Shown here: positions 27,055 to 36,514 of the stretch, piece after piece
Position numbering within the stretch: the stretch's first letter is position 1
How the letters are laid out: every line of letters starts with the position of its first letter
Assembly (NCBI RefSeq): GCF_001440405.1
Contig: NZ_LLXX01000153.1
Coordinates: 108,044 to 172,043 of the forward strand
Direction of reading: 5' to 3'
DNA length: 64,000 nucleotides
Source: Bradyrhizobium valentinum
GTDB lineage: Bacteria; Pseudomonadota; Alphaproteobacteria; Rhizobiales; Xanthobacteraceae
Notes under the pieces: generated by a model
Seen by the model: only the letters and a program-made list of their open reading frames with translations
What the model was told of the DNA's origin: nothing
Database searches by the model: none
Made by a program: the position numbers and the translations under genes

Positions 27055-27938
27055 CTCAGCCCCCTCATGCGCGGGTCCAGCAAATCACGCAGTCCATCAC
27101 CGATAAGGTTGAATGCGAGAACGGAAACCATGATCGCCAGACCAGGAAACAGGAAGAGCCACCATTCTCCTGTGACGATCTGTGAGGCGCCTTCAGCTGT
27201 CATAACGCCCCATTCGCTTTGCGGAGGCTGAATTCCGAGCCCGATAAACGATAGCGACGCCATTGTCAGAAGCGCGAAACCCGTCGAGAGGGTGGCCTGT
27301 ACGATCAGCGGCGGAAGGCAGTTGGGCAGCAAGTGAATCAACACAATCCTCCAGGTTGGATTACCGAGAGTGCGTGCTGCATCGGCATACTCCATTTCGC
27401 GAAGCCGAAGCATCTCTCCACGCGTGAGCCGCAAGTATGCCGGGACTTGGGTGATCGAGATGGCAATTGCGACATTGGTGATGGAATTGCCAAGGCCAGC
27501 TGTGATGCCCATGGCCAATACGAACGCCGGAAAGGCCATGAGAGCGTCGACTACGCGCATCGCGAGAGTATCAGCCCAACCTCGGCTGTATCCTACGACC
27601 GCTCCAAGCAAGCCTCCGATTGTGACAGCAATCAATGTTGCCGCAAAGGCCACCAGCAGGTCGACGCGTGCGGCAAAAATGATCCGCGAGAGTTGATCCC
27701 GGCCGAACTCGTCAGTGCCAAGCGGATGCTGCCAGGAGGGCGGCTGCAGGGAGGCTGCGGGATCGGTGGCATCGGGCGCGTAGGGCGCCACGATTGGCGC
27801 GAGTATCGCAGCCGCTGCGATCAGAACGATCACGCAGAGTGCCGCAAACGAAACTGGATTTCGCTGAAGCCGCTGCCACACCAAAGACGAAGCCACTGGT
27901 TTGGAAATCGAGGAGGACACAGACAATGATGAAGGCAT
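27051..27938 (-). CDS. OppC/DppC-type permease
   Basis: 295 residues with an N-terminal membrane segment (FAALCVIVLIAAAAILAPIV), the HPLGTDEFGRDQLSRIIFAA motif of DppC proteins, and five further helices. The EAA loop appears as DAARTLGNPTWRIVLIHLLP. It pairs with the OppB permease to form the inner-membrane channel. It abuts the oppB gene and overlaps oppD. Confidence 0.92.
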   Translation of the reverse strand: MPSSLSVSSSISKPVASSLVWQRLQRNPVSFAALCVIVLIAAAAILAPIVAPYAPDATDPAASLQPPSWQHPLGTDEFGRDQLSRIIFAARVDLLVAFAATLIAVTIGGLLGAVVGYSRGWADTLAMRVVDALMAFPAFVLAMGITAGLGNSITNVAIAISITQVPAYLRLTRGEMLRLREMEYADAARTLGNPTWRIVLIHLLPNCLPPLIVQATLSTGFALLTMASLSFIGLGIQPPQSEWGVMTAEGASQIVTGEWWLFLFPGLAIMVSVLAFNLIGDGLRDLLDPRMRGLR

Positions 27939-28954
27939 CAGCTGAACCTTATCCGGGGATCGATGAGGCCGTACGCAATATCAACCGCCAGATTGACCAT
28001 GACACACGTTAGGGCGACAAAGAGGATGAATGACTGGATCGGAGCCGAATCCTTGGTGAGCAGTGCGGTCACTGCGTAGTTGCCGATACCCGGCCATGAG
28101 AACACGCTCTCCACCACCGCATTTCCGGCCATCAGAAATCCAAAAACGATTCCGGAAATCGTGATGACCGGTATCAGCGCATTTCGCAGGGCATCCCTGT
28201 AGATGACCGTGCGCCGCGGCAATCCGGCCGCCCACGCCGCCTTGATGTAATCGGACTCGAGGATCTCAAGCATGGTGGAGCGCACCATGCGAGCGACTGG
28301 CGCGATCGCGCTGAGCCCGAGGGTCGCTGCAGGGAGCATGAGCTGATGCAGGCTTGATCGCAGGGTGGTCCAGTTTCCGGTCATCAGGGAGTCGATCACA
28401 TAGAGCCCTGTGAGGTGTGCGGGAGGTTCTATGCCGGATCCCAGCCGTCCAAGAGGTGAGGGGGCCAAATCGAGGATGTAAAAGAAGAGGTAAACGAACA
28501 ACAGCCCGGTCAAGAAGCTCGGCATCGCGACCCCCATGATGCCGACGACTCGTCCGATATGGTCTACCAACGTGTCGCGATGCACCGCAGATAAGACGCC
28601 GAGAGGCAATCCGATCACGATCGCGATGAGAAGGCTCGCCAGGTTGAGCTCGAGAGTGGCGGGCAGGCGCTGCAGAAAGTCCTGCGAGACCGGCCGTCCC
28701 GTCGATGCGCTCTCGCCAAGATCGCCTTTGAAGATGCCGGAGACGTACCGGTAGTACTGCTCGGGAAACGGACGATCCAATCCCATTTGGTGTTCCATCT
28801 CGGCGAGATGTTCTGGCGTGGCAAAGGGGCCCGCCTTCACCATGGCTGGATTGCCAGGAAGCAAGTACGTGAGCGTGAAGCAGATCACGCTGACGCCGAA
28901 CAATGTCGGCAGAGCCAGCGCAAACCGCCGCGTCACATAGTTGAAAAAAAACAT
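27938..28954 (-). CDS. OppB/DppB-type permease
   Basis: 338 residues, beginning YVTRRFALALPTLFGVSVIC and LPGNPA. It has six predicted membrane helices and an EAA loop near IKAAWAAGLPRRTVIYRDAL, as in the DppB family. It follows the binding-protein gene by ~37 bases. A degraded relative of its first 35 residues is found at 56256-56376 beside the second binding protein. Confidence 0.92.
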   Translation of the reverse strand: MFFFNYVTRRFALALPTLFGVSVICFTLTYLLPGNPAMVKAGPFATPEHLAEMEHQMGLDRPFPEQYYRYVSGIFKGDLGESASTGRPVSQDFLQRLPATLELNLASLLIAIVIGLPLGVLSAVHRDTLVDHIGRVVGIMGVAMPSFLTGLLFVYLFFYILDLAPSPLGRLGSGIEPPAHLTGLYVIDSLMTGNWTTLRSSLHQLMLPAATLGLSAIAPVARMVRSTMLEILESDYIKAAWAAGLPRRTVIYRDALRNALIPVITISGIVFGFLMAGNAVVESVFSWPGIGNYAVTALLTKDSAPIQSFILFVALTCVMVNLAVDIAYGLIDPRIRFS

Positions 28955-28991
28955 TGGAGCGCTCTCCCGATTGAGACGAAAATTGAGGTGC

Positions 28992-30617
28992 TCAGGCGAG
29001 CTTCATGCTGAAAAAGCGCTCATAACTATCCCAGCGCTTCTCAATGCCAACGAGGTCGGATCGCATGACGCGGGTCCAGTTCTCGTACCAGAGGTGCCCC
29101 CAGACGGCGTCGCCGATGATAATCTCCTGCAGGCGTTTTGCTGCTGCCAGACGCTTGTCAACGTCGGTTTCGTGCATGTTCTCATCGATCAGCTTGTCGA
29201 CTTCCGGATTGGAATAGAAAGAGGTGTTGGTGCCTTTTGCTGTGCTGTGGAAGTTGAAGAACAGGTGATAGAAGGGATCGTTGATCCAAGACTGCCACGA
29301 CTCGATCGAAAGCTGGTGATCGCCTTTGGTCGCGATCTGGCGGAAGGTGGCCTCGGTTTCCTTGACGATGCTCACTTTGAAGCCGATCTTCTCCAGCTCG
29401 GTCTGGAGCCAGATCGAAGCCTGCTCGTGCGGCTGCCATCCGGCGCGTACCGCAAGGTCAATCGCAACCGGCTCCTTGCCAAAGCCCGCCTCGCGCATCA
29501 ACTCCTTGGCCTTTGTGATGTCGTACTTGTAGGGGCTAATCGTGCTATCGTAACCGGGCGTCAAACTCGGCACAGGGCTCTTCATCTCGGTGCCATAACC
29601 ATACAGCACGCTCGGGATGATGGCCTGGACCGGGATCGCGTAATTGATGGCCTGACGCACTTTGACGTTGTTAAGCGGCGCCTTCTGCGTGTTCATGCAA
29701 AGCCAGTGACACAGGGTGTCCGGCACGGAGATGGTCTTCAAACCTGGCTCGGCTGCGAGACCCTTCACATTGCGCGGAGACAGGGTTGATCTGCCGACCA
29801 CCATATCGATGGCCTTGCGTTTGAGCAGCAGCACGCGATCGGCTTCGTTCGGCACATATTTGAAGACCACCCGATCGAAATAGGGCCGACCACGCCAGTG
29901 ATCGGCCTGCGCTTCTAGGACGACCTCGACCCCCGGCTGGTTCTTCACCAGCTGATAGGGTCCGAGCCCGGCGGTGTTTCGCTTCAACCAATTGGCAGCC
30001 CAGGGATCTTCCGCGGTCCCATTCGTCTTGACCTCATCCGGATCAAGCAGCGCGTTGTTCATGAGCGCCATCGTGTCCAGCGCCATCGGACTTGGCGAGG
30101 GCATGTTGATCTCGATCGTAAACTCGTCACGCACCTTGAAGTGCTCGGGGTTCGTTACGCCCAGAAGCCGCGGAAACAGGATGCGCATATAGCCCGGCGA
30201 CTGCAGCCCGCGGTCAAGGAGATACTTCATAGTCGTTGCGTTGACATCGCGACCGCTCGGTAATTTCACGCCTTTGCGGATGTTCAGCACTAGCGTGGCG
30301 CCGCCATTTTCGAAAGACCAGGACTGGGCGATGCCGCCCTCGATTTCGCCCGGCTTTGCTTGCGACACTCCCGGCTTTCCCGCGACCGGCTGCACCTTCC
30401 ACATCAGCGGACTGTCGTAAACATTGGCTTGCACAGTGTAGCCTGCCGACGTCTTGAACGAGGCCGGATCGAGCGTGTCGATGTCGGCATCCCAGGCGAC
30501 CGTCAGCGTTCGCTTTTCCTGCGCGGCAGCCAAACGAGCTTTGCCGGCGAATGTGAGGGCCGCGATGCTGGTTGCGGCAAACTTCAAGAAATCCCGACGG
30601 CGCGTGTCGCTTCTCAT
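28992..30617 (-). CDS. family 5 extracellular solute-binding protein, Tat-type signal (module A)
   Basis: 541 residues. The N-terminus RRRDFLKFAATSIAALTFAG fits a twin-arginine signal, with cleavage after AAAQ near residue 33. The mature part has SBP_bac_5 features (LTVAWDADIDTLDPASFKTS; GIAQSWSFENGGATLVLNIR; a C-terminal ERFFSMKLA). Such proteins deliver peptides, opines, glycosides or other mid-sized solutes; the ligand is unknown. It heads the importer operon and diverges from an IclR regulator. Its paralogue at 54602-56227 has the same length and similar sequence. Confidence 0.92.
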   Translation of the reverse strand: MRSDTRRRDFLKFAATSIAALTFAGKARLAAAQEKRTLTVAWDADIDTLDPASFKTSAGYTVQANVYDSPLMWKVQPVAGKPGVSQAKPGEIEGGIAQSWSFENGGATLVLNIRKGVKLPSGRDVNATTMKYLLDRGLQSPGYMRILFPRLLGVTNPEHFKVRDEFTIEINMPSPSPMALDTMALMNNALLDPDEVKTNGTAEDPWAANWLKRNTAGLGPYQLVKNQPGVEVVLEAQADHWRGRPYFDRVVFKYVPNEADRVLLLKRKAIDMVVGRSTLSPRNVKGLAAEPGLKTISVPDTLCHWLCMNTQKAPLNNVKVRQAINYAIPVQAIIPSVLYGYGTEMKSPVPSLTPGYDSTISPYKYDITKAKELMREAGFGKEPVAIDLAVRAGWQPHEQASIWLQTELEKIGFKVSIVKETEATFRQIATKGDHQLSIESWQSWINDPFYHLFFNFHSTAKGTNTSFYSNPEVDKLIDENMHETDVDKRLAAAKRLQEIIIGDAVWGHLWYENWTRVMRSDLVGIEKRWDSYERFFSMKLA

Positions 30618-30721
30618 CTCATTCCTCTCCCGACGTTGCGCGCAGCTTGCGGGTCATCCGGTGCGCGATGGCTTGCATTGATAACTTGCATTATTGTCAT
30701 CGTCCTGTTATTGTCAACTCA

Positions 30722-30738
30722 GTTTCAATATACGAAAC
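30722..30738. promoter_or_regulatory. candidate IclR operator palindrome
   Basis: GTTTCAATATACGAAAC has perfect GTTTC/GAAAC arms around a 7-base centre. It sits between the divergent importer operon and the IclR gene, 14 bases upstream of the iclR start. Position and symmetry suit autoregulation and control of the importer. Confidence 0.5.
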
Positions 30739-30752
30739 ATGGTGATTAAAAA

Positions 30753-31547
30753 GTGGGCGCAATCGAAAATGCTGCGGAAGTACTTAGACTTTTTGGGCCT
30801 GGAAGGCTCGAAATGTCGGTGACAGATGTCTCGCAGCTGCTAAGGATGCCTAAAAGTTCAGCATCTCGACTGCTGAAAACGATGCTGCAGGAGGGGTTGT
30901 TGTCGCGTTCGGAGAATCCGCCGCGCTACAAGGTCGGAAATCTGCTTTTTGAGATTTCGCGCCTCTACAAGCTGAACTCATCGTTGATTGACGCGGTCGA
31001 TGAGGCTGTGAGGGAAATCAGTCGAGAGACGGGACACACGGGTTACGTCTCGATCCTTGATGGTGCTGACGTTTTGGTCATCCGGATGCATCAAGGCTCT
31101 CACGCCTTGCGGGTGTTTACGCCGCTTGGCCAGCGTGCGCCGGCGTTTGCGACTGCACTCGGTCGCAGTCTGTTGGCGCGGCTTTCGGATGATGTTGTGC
31201 GCTCACTTCACGATGAAGGTGTCATTCCGCCTTCTCCGCGCGCGCCGCAAAGCGTCGATCAGTTGCTGACTGCACTCGACCAGCCACGTCGGTTCGGTTG
31301 GGCCGAGGCCGCCGACGAGGCTATCCCTGGCGTCGGCTCGATCTCGGTAAGCGTAGCCGATCCGGAGATCGGCGAAACGGTGGGTTTCTGTATCTCTTAT
31401 CCCGCCTCGCATTTGAGCGATGAAGAGAGGAGTCGCATGATCACGCTGCTTACCACCGCGGCCCAGCGGATCGCGAGTCGCTTCGGGGATCCGTTCCTTT
31501 CGCAGCGTGCGCACCGTGTGCTGGGCGGCGGCTCGACTGCTGCTTGA
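30753..31547 (+). CDS. IclR-family transcriptional regulator
   Basis: 264 residues from GTG 30753. The N-terminal winged helix (VTDVSQLLRMPKSSASRLLK) is followed by the IclR effector domain (TGHTGYVSILDGADVLVIR; PAFATALGRSLLA; VGSISVSVADPEIGETVGF). It is divergent from the binding protein/Opp operon and precedes the DUF917/HyuA genes, so it probably controls both in response to the imported compound or a product. Confidence 0.9.
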   Translation: MGAIENAAEVLRLFGPGRLEMSVTDVSQLLRMPKSSASRLLKTMLQEGLLSRSENPPRYKVGNLLFEISRLYKLNSSLIDAVDEAVREISRETGHTGYVSILDGADVLVIRMHQGSHALRVFTPLGQRAPAFATALGRSLLARLSDDVVRSLHDEGVIPPSPRAPQSVDQLLTALDQPRRFGWAEAADEAIPGVGSISVSVADPEIGETVGFCISYPASHLSDEERSRMITLLTTAAQRIASRFGDPFLSQRAHRVLGGGSTAA

Positions 31548-31590
31548 TTTTTTTCTATCGCCGCAACTGGTTGCGGCTTGGAGGCAATAG

Positions 31591-32664
31591 ATGAGGCAAT
31601 TGAGTCCAGAGGATATCGAGGCGCTCTCGGTCGGCGCCTGGATTCTCGGAACGGGTGGTGGCGGAAGTCCGTATCACGCGCTGCTGAACTTGCGGCGCTT
31701 CTACAATGACGGCGTTCGCATCAATCTCATTGACCCCGACGAGTTGGACGATGACGATGCGGTTGCGGTCGTCTCGATTATGGGCGCTCCGCTCGTTTTC
31801 CAGGAGCGGCTGGTCGACAGCCGGCTGATCGCTCGCGCCGTCTCGGCCATGGAAGAGCATCTTGGCCGCAAGTTCAGGGCGGTGATGCCGGTCGAGATCG
31901 GTGGGGGCAATGGCATGCAGTCTTTGCTTGCGGCTGTCCATCTCAAGATTCCGGTTGTCGATGCCGATGCGATGGGCCGAGCTTACCCTGAAGCGCAGAT
32001 GACGAGCTTTGCGGTTGGCAATCTCGCGCCTTATCCGCTGACATCGATCGACCCGCGCGGCAATGAGGCCATCGTCGGCAAGACCTCTTCTTGGAAATGG
32101 ATGGAGCGTGTGAGCCGCAAGCTTTGCACAGAATTCGGATCCATTGTCGCGACTTGCAAGGCGCCGCGCACTGGTGCGGAAGTGAAGAAATGGGCGATCC
32201 CGCGCACCACATCCAAGGCCATCAATCTTGGAAGGGCTGTCGTCGAAGCCAACCGCCAGCATGCCGATCCGATTGCGGCCATTCTGAAAGCGGAATCGGG
32301 CAAGCTCCTGTTCTCCGGCAAAGTCGTTGAGGTGGAGCGGCGGACAACAGAGGGCTTCCTGCGCGGCCGCACCGTCATCGAGGGGCTTGAGAATCACGGC
32401 AGTCAGATTCGGGTCGATTTCCAGAACGAGTGGATCGTCGTGTGGCGGGATGGGCAGGCGGTCGTGTCGACGCCCGACCTCATTTGCGTTCTCGACAGCG
32501 AATCTGGCGAAGCAATCGGAACAGAAACCATTCGCTACGGGCAGCGGACGACGGTGATCGCACTTCCGGCTGCTCCGGTTTTCCTTTCGCCGCGCGGGCT
32601 TGACCATGTCGGCCCCCGTGCCTTCGGCTATGACATCGATTTCAAGTCGGTATTTTGCTCATGA
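31591..32664 (+). CDS. DUF917 family protein
   Basis: 357 residues. Signature regions are SVGAWILGTGGGGSPYHALL near the start, MPVEIGGGNGMQSLLAA, VVDADAMGRAYPEAQMTSFA and a C-terminal GPRAFGYDIDF. DUF917 proteins are usually encoded next to hydantoinase/oxoprolinase-type proteins and are thought to act with them in amide or lactam ring opening; the biochemistry is poorly defined. The stop overlaps the start of the HyuA gene (ATGA), so the two are translated together. Confidence 0.9.
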   Translation: MRQLSPEDIEALSVGAWILGTGGGGSPYHALLNLRRFYNDGVRINLIDPDELDDDDAVAVVSIMGAPLVFQERLVDSRLIARAVSAMEEHLGRKFRAVMPVEIGGGNGMQSLLAAVHLKIPVVDADAMGRAYPEAQMTSFAVGNLAPYPLTSIDPRGNEAIVGKTSSWKWMERVSRKLCTEFGSIVATCKAPRTGAEVKKWAIPRTTSKAINLGRAVVEANRQHADPIAAILKAESGKLLFSGKVVEVERRTTEGFLRGRTVIEGLENHGSQIRVDFQNEWIVVWRDGQAVVSTPDLICVLDSESGEAIGTETIRYGQRTTVIALPAAPVFLSPRGLDHVGPRAFGYDIDFKSVFCS

Positions 32665-34244
32665 GACGCATCGGTATTGACGTAGGTGGCACCAACACGG
32701 ATGCCGTGCTGATCGACGACGCAAAGGTCGTCCAAGGCGTGAAGGTCGCCACCACGGCCGACGTCACCAGCGGCGTGGCAACGGCCATCGAGGCGCTCCA
32801 TCTGAGTGCCAACCTTGCGGCCGGCATTGACGCTCTGATGATCGGTACGACCCACTTCATCAATGCGGTCGTTCAGCGTCGCCATCTCACGAAAGTTGCG
32901 GTGATCCGCATCGCACTCCCCGCCACCAGCTCCTTGCCGCCCTTCACAGATTGGCCGGCTGGCCTTGCTGAGCTTGCCAATGGCGGCGTCTGGCAAATCG
33001 AAGGTGGTCACGATTACGATGGGCGCAGGTTCGCTACTCTCGATATCGCTGCAGCCAGACAAATTGCGCGCGAGATCCGCAATCGCGCTCAAAAATACGT
33101 CGTCGTCAACGCACTATTCTCTCCACTCGACCCTTCTGACGAAAAAGTGGTTGCCGCGATCCTGCGCGAGGAAATCCCGGATGTGTCGGTGACCTGCGCA
33201 CATCTGCTCGGCGGGATCGGCTTGCTCGAACGCGAGAATGCGGCAATTCTTAACGCCTCTCTCATTGCGCTTGCCGAGGAGACCATCACGGCCTTCGAGC
33301 ACGCCAAGTCAAAGGTCGGACTTAACGCTCCCCTTTTTGTCACGCAGAACGATGGCACCGTCGCAGAAGCCTCGCGTGCCGCCGCATACCCGGTGTTCAG
33401 CTTCGCTTCCGGCGCGACCAACTCCATGCGCGGGGCGGCCTATCTCTCTGGCCTTAAAGAAGCGGTGGTGGTCGACGTCGGCGGCACGACGGCTGATTTT
33501 GGCCATCTGCGGAACGGTTTTCCGCGTGAGGCCAACGCGGTCGTGCATATTGGGGGTGTCAGGACGCTGTTTCGTATGCCGGACCTCGTGTCCATCGGAC
33601 TTGGGGGCGGCAGCCATGTCGATCTTGATGCGGGCACGATCGGACCACTTAGTGTTGGGTATCGCCTGTCCAAGGAGGCGCTTGTCTTTGGAGGGAACAG
33701 CGTGACGGCAACTGACATTGGCGTCGCCGCCGGATTGATCGACCTCGGCGATCGTAAGCGTGTGGCGCACATAACTGCCGATGAGGTGAGCGGCATTTTG
33801 CGCCGCTGCAAGGAGATACTGGAAGAGAACGTTGATCGGATGAAGACAAGCGCCGAAGACGTCACCCTCATCGCGGTCGGTGGCGGCGCGTTTCTTGTTC
33901 CCGAAGAATTGCAGGGCGTCGGGCGTGTTGTCCGCGTTCAGCACGGAGGTTGCGCAAATGCAGTTGGCGCGGCCATCGCCCAGGTCAGTGGTGAAGTCGA
34001 CCAGGTCTTCCAGGGTCTGACGCGAGATGAGGCCGTCGCTTCAGCGCGCAAGCTTGCCGATACCCGGGCGGTGGAGGCCGGTGCGGAGCCGGCCTCGCTC
34101 GCTTTGGTCGAGGCAGAGGACACCCCGATCGCCTATCTGCCAGGAAATGCGATGCGCGTCCGCGTCAAAGTCGTCGGAGATATTCGGTCAACCCGTATTG
34201 AGAAAACAGCCAAGGAGAAAGTCGCATGCCAGTCCGTTTCCTGA
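32661..34244 (+). CDS. hydantoinase/oxoprolinase (HyuA)-family protein
   Basis: 527 residues. The N-terminus RRIGIDVGGTNTDAVLIDD is the actin-like ATP-binding phosphate loop of HyuA. The central VVVDVGGTTADFG and GLGGGSHVDL are the other family motifs. HyuA-type enzymes hydrolyse cyclic amides such as hydantoins or 5-oxoproline, often with ATP. No HyuB partner is present; DUF917 seems to take that place. It overlaps the downstream RedY-like gene by 19 bases. Confidence 0.9.
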   Translation: MRRIGIDVGGTNTDAVLIDDAKVVQGVKVATTADVTSGVATAIEALHLSANLAAGIDALMIGTTHFINAVVQRRHLTKVAVIRIALPATSSLPPFTDWPAGLAELANGGVWQIEGGHDYDGRRFATLDIAAARQIAREIRNRAQKYVVVNALFSPLDPSDEKVVAAILREEIPDVSVTCAHLLGGIGLLERENAAILNASLIALAEETITAFEHAKSKVGLNAPLFVTQNDGTVAEASRAAAYPVFSFASGATNSMRGAAYLSGLKEAVVVDVGGTTADFGHLRNGFPREANAVVHIGGVRTLFRMPDLVSIGLGGGSHVDLDAGTIGPLSVGYRLSKEALVFGGNSVTATDIGVAAGLIDLGDRKRVAHITADEVSGILRRCKEILEENVDRMKTSAEDVTLIAVGGGAFLVPEELQGVGRVVRVQHGGCANAVGAAIAQVSGEVDQVFQGLTRDEAVASARKLADTRAVEAGAEPASLALVEAEDTPIAYLPGNAMRVRVKVVGDIRSTRIEKTAKEKVACQSVS

Positions 34245-34546
34245 TCAGCACGCTAAAGCCTGGGGTCGATCCAGCCGAATACGAGGCATGGGTGCGCGAG
34301 CGCGACTACGCTCTTGTGCGCAGCCTCGACAATTATATGAGCTACAAGGTGCACCGCATTCGCCGCCCCATCCAGGGTGCCGAAAATTCAACGTGGCAGT
34401 ACATCGAGCGGATCGAAGTCAAGAGCCTCGAGCAACATGACAAGGATCTGGCCTCGCCGGCCGGCGTTGCTCTGCGAGAGGAGCTTTATGGCAAGTTTCT
34501 CGATCGCTCGAAGAACATCTATTTCGTCAGCGATGAGATAGAATGA
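34226..34546 (+). CDS. RedY/HapK-like small protein, copy 3
   Basis: 106 residues, starting at ATG 34226 with AAGGAG upstream. It shares with the other copies FLISTLKPGVDPAEYEAWV, the YIERIEV segment and YGKFLDRSKNIYFV. It is diverged from copies 1 and 2 but clearly of the same family. It is embedded in the operon between HyuA and the LLM oxidoreductase, which argues for a working role in the pathway rather than a stray duplicate. Confidence 0.75.
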   Translation: MPVRFLISTLKPGVDPAEYEAWVRERDYALVRSLDNYMSYKVHRIRRPIQGAENSTWQYIERIEVKSLEQHDKDLASPAGVALREELYGKFLDRSKNIYFVSDEIE

Positions 34547-34601
34547 CGTCGCATTGAGTTCTGCCTGACCCAAGACGTAAGCCGCAAAACAGGACAATAA
34601 G

Positions 34602-35642
34602 ATGACCCTCGATCTGCTAATTCTCGGCAACGCGCCCATGACCAAGATGCTTGATCGCGTCAAGCTCGCCGAAGCGAGCGGCTACGATACGGTCTGGCTT
34701 GCCGATGAACGATTTTATCGGGAGGTCTATTCCTGCCTGAGCTATTTTGCTCAAAACACGTCGCGGGTCAGGCTCGGACCTTGTGTAACGGACCCCTATG
34801 CAAGGCACCCCGCGTTGACGGCTATGGCGATTGCGACGCTTGACGAGATTTCTAACAAGCGCGCAATTCTGGGTATCGGCGCCGGGATTTCGGGCTTTGC
34901 TGAGCTTGGCATCGAGCGGAAGAAGCCCGCGCGCGCCATAAGCGAAGCGATCGAGGTCATTCGCATGCTTCTGCGAGGCGAGACTGTCGCCTATGAGGGT
35001 GAGGTCATTCAGTTCAGGGAAGGCAAGCTGAACTTCGCCCCGATACGGGCCGATATCCCAATCTATGTGGCTAGTAACGGGCCGCTCGGCCAACGGACCG
35101 CGGGCGCTTGCGCCGACGCCGCGTTCATGGAGGCAGGCGGCAACGCCGCGGAAGTCAAGGCGTTCCGTGCGAGACTGGATGAGGGGGCCAGCAAGGCCGG
35201 CCGCGATCCCAAATCCGTCAAACTGATCGTTCGGCTCAATGCCTGTATTGCGTCAGATGGTCAGGCCGCCCGTGACGCTCTGCGGCCGACGGTTGCACGC
35301 TTGCTCGGTGCAGGACGTCTTAAGTTTGAAACAGCTGAAGAGCAGGGGCTCACATTGCCGGAGGATATACTCGCCACCGTTCAGGGTGCCCACTACGCCG
35401 CCGGCGTGACGCCCTATCTTCCTCTGCTGCCATACGTGACCGACCGCCACATCAACGCCTTCACTCTGGCCGGCAATGTCGAGGAAGTGACCGCGCGTGT
35501 GATCGAACTGCGCCATGCCGGGGTCGATGGCATCATCACCATGCCCTTCGCCGCCGAAGGAGGTACAATCGAGGACACGATCGCCAAGATGGGCTCCGAG
35601 GTCTGGCCTGCTGTACAGGCTAACGAAGAGGTGAAGCCATGA
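34602..35642 (+). CDS. LLM-class (probably F420-dependent) oxidoreductase, copy 1
   Basis: 346 residues of the luciferase-like TIM-barrel fold, closest in feel to methylene-tetrahydromethanopterin reductases: GYDTVWLADERFYREVYSCL, LGPCVTDPYARHPALTAMAI, GIGAGISGFAELGI and IYVASNGPLGQ. LLM enzymes use F420 or FMN. A full F420 biosynthesis set and an F420:NADP oxidoreductase in the same region make F420 the likely cofactor. The stop overlaps the following CoxM-like gene (ATGA). Confidence 0.85.
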   Translation: MTLDLLILGNAPMTKMLDRVKLAEASGYDTVWLADERFYREVYSCLSYFAQNTSRVRLGPCVTDPYARHPALTAMAIATLDEISNKRAILGIGAGISGFAELGIERKKPARAISEAIEVIRMLLRGETVAYEGEVIQFREGKLNFAPIRADIPIYVASNGPLGQRTAGACADAAFMEAGGNAAEVKAFRARLDEGASKAGRDPKSVKLIVRLNACIASDGQAARDALRPTVARLLGAGRLKFETAEEQGLTLPEDILATVQGAHYAAGVTPYLPLLPYVTDRHINAFTLAGNVEEVTARVIELRHAGVDGIITMPFAAEGGTIEDTIAKMGSEVWPAVQANEEVKP

Positions 35643-36514
35643 GCTTTGATCTTCATCGGCCGGCGACAGTCACCGAGGCCGTTGACCTCGCTCAACGTTT
35701 TGCGCCGACCGCGCGCTATGTCGCCGGCGGGACCGATACGGTCATCCAGATCAATCGGAAGAAGATTGATCCTGCGCATCTGATCGATGTCGCCTGCCTG
35801 CCCGGCATGAGCGAGATCACTGAGACCGCTGACGCATTCGCCCTTGGCGCGCTGATCAAGTATCGCAGCATCGAAACCCATCCTGCGTTTCGGGGTAATT
35901 TGCGGGTGCTGCTGGAAGCTGCCAGTGTCGTCGGTGGGCATCAGGTCCGAAACATCGCCACGATCGGCGGCAATATCGTCAATGCTTCGCCAGCCGCCGA
36001 TTTTGTGCCGCCGCTGCTCGCGCTCGATGCGAGTCTCGACATTACCGGCCCGAAGGGACGGCGCTCTGTCGCCTTGCGCGACTTCATCGTTGGCCCGGGA
36101 CGAACCAATCTCTCACCGGTAGAGATCGTGACCAGCATCCGATTTGCCAAGCTTCCAGCCAGATCAGCAACCGCCTTCCTGAAGGAAGGGCGTCGGCGTG
36201 CGATGGAGATTTCGGTCGTTTGTGTTGCTGCTTGCTTGACGCTAGAGGTTTCGGCCTCGCGTTGCGCTTGCGTGCGCCTGGCCATCGGCGCCGCAAGCCC
36301 CAAGGCGTTCCGGCCCGAACAGGCGGAAGGCTACCTCATCGGCAAACCTGCCGGGAACGAAAGCTTTGCGGAGGCGGGCAGGCTCGCGGCAGAGGCTTCC
36401 AGTCCGATCTCTGATGTCCGCGCGTCGGCCGGTTATCGCCGCGATCTTGTCGCCGTGATGGTAGAGCGCGCGCTGACGACGTGTTTGCAACGAATTCGGG
36501 AACAAAATCAATGA
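35639..36514 (+). CDS. molybdenum hydroxylase FAD subunit (CoxM/XdhB type)
   Basis: 291 residues with the FAD-binding motifs YVAGGTDTVIQIN (~residue 30) and IATIGGNIVNASPAAD (~105) and a C-terminal CO-dehydrogenase flavoprotein domain. It carries electrons from the iron-sulfur subunit to the acceptor. It overlaps the LLM gene before it and the iron-sulfur subunit after it by four bases each, so the three hydroxylase subunits form one translational block. Confidence 0.92.
   Translation: MSFDLHRPATVTEAVDLAQRFAPTARYVAGGTDTVIQINRKKIDPAHLIDVACLPGMSEITETADAFALGALIKYRSIETHPAFRGNLRVLLEAASVVGGHQVRNIATIGGNIVNASPAADFVPPLLALDASLDITGPKGRRSVALRDFIVGPGRTNLSPVEIVTSIRFAKLPARSATAFLKEGRRRAMEISVVCVAACLTLEVSASRCACVRLAIGAASPKAFRPEQAEGYLIGKPAGNESFAEAGRLAAEASSPISDVRASAGYRRDLVAVMVERALTTCLQRIREQNQ

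Noticed and set aside
31555..32607. 350-codon minus-strand open frame opposite the DUF917 gene
   Set aside because: The plus strand encodes a clear DUF917 protein with family motifs; the antisense frame is a composition effect.
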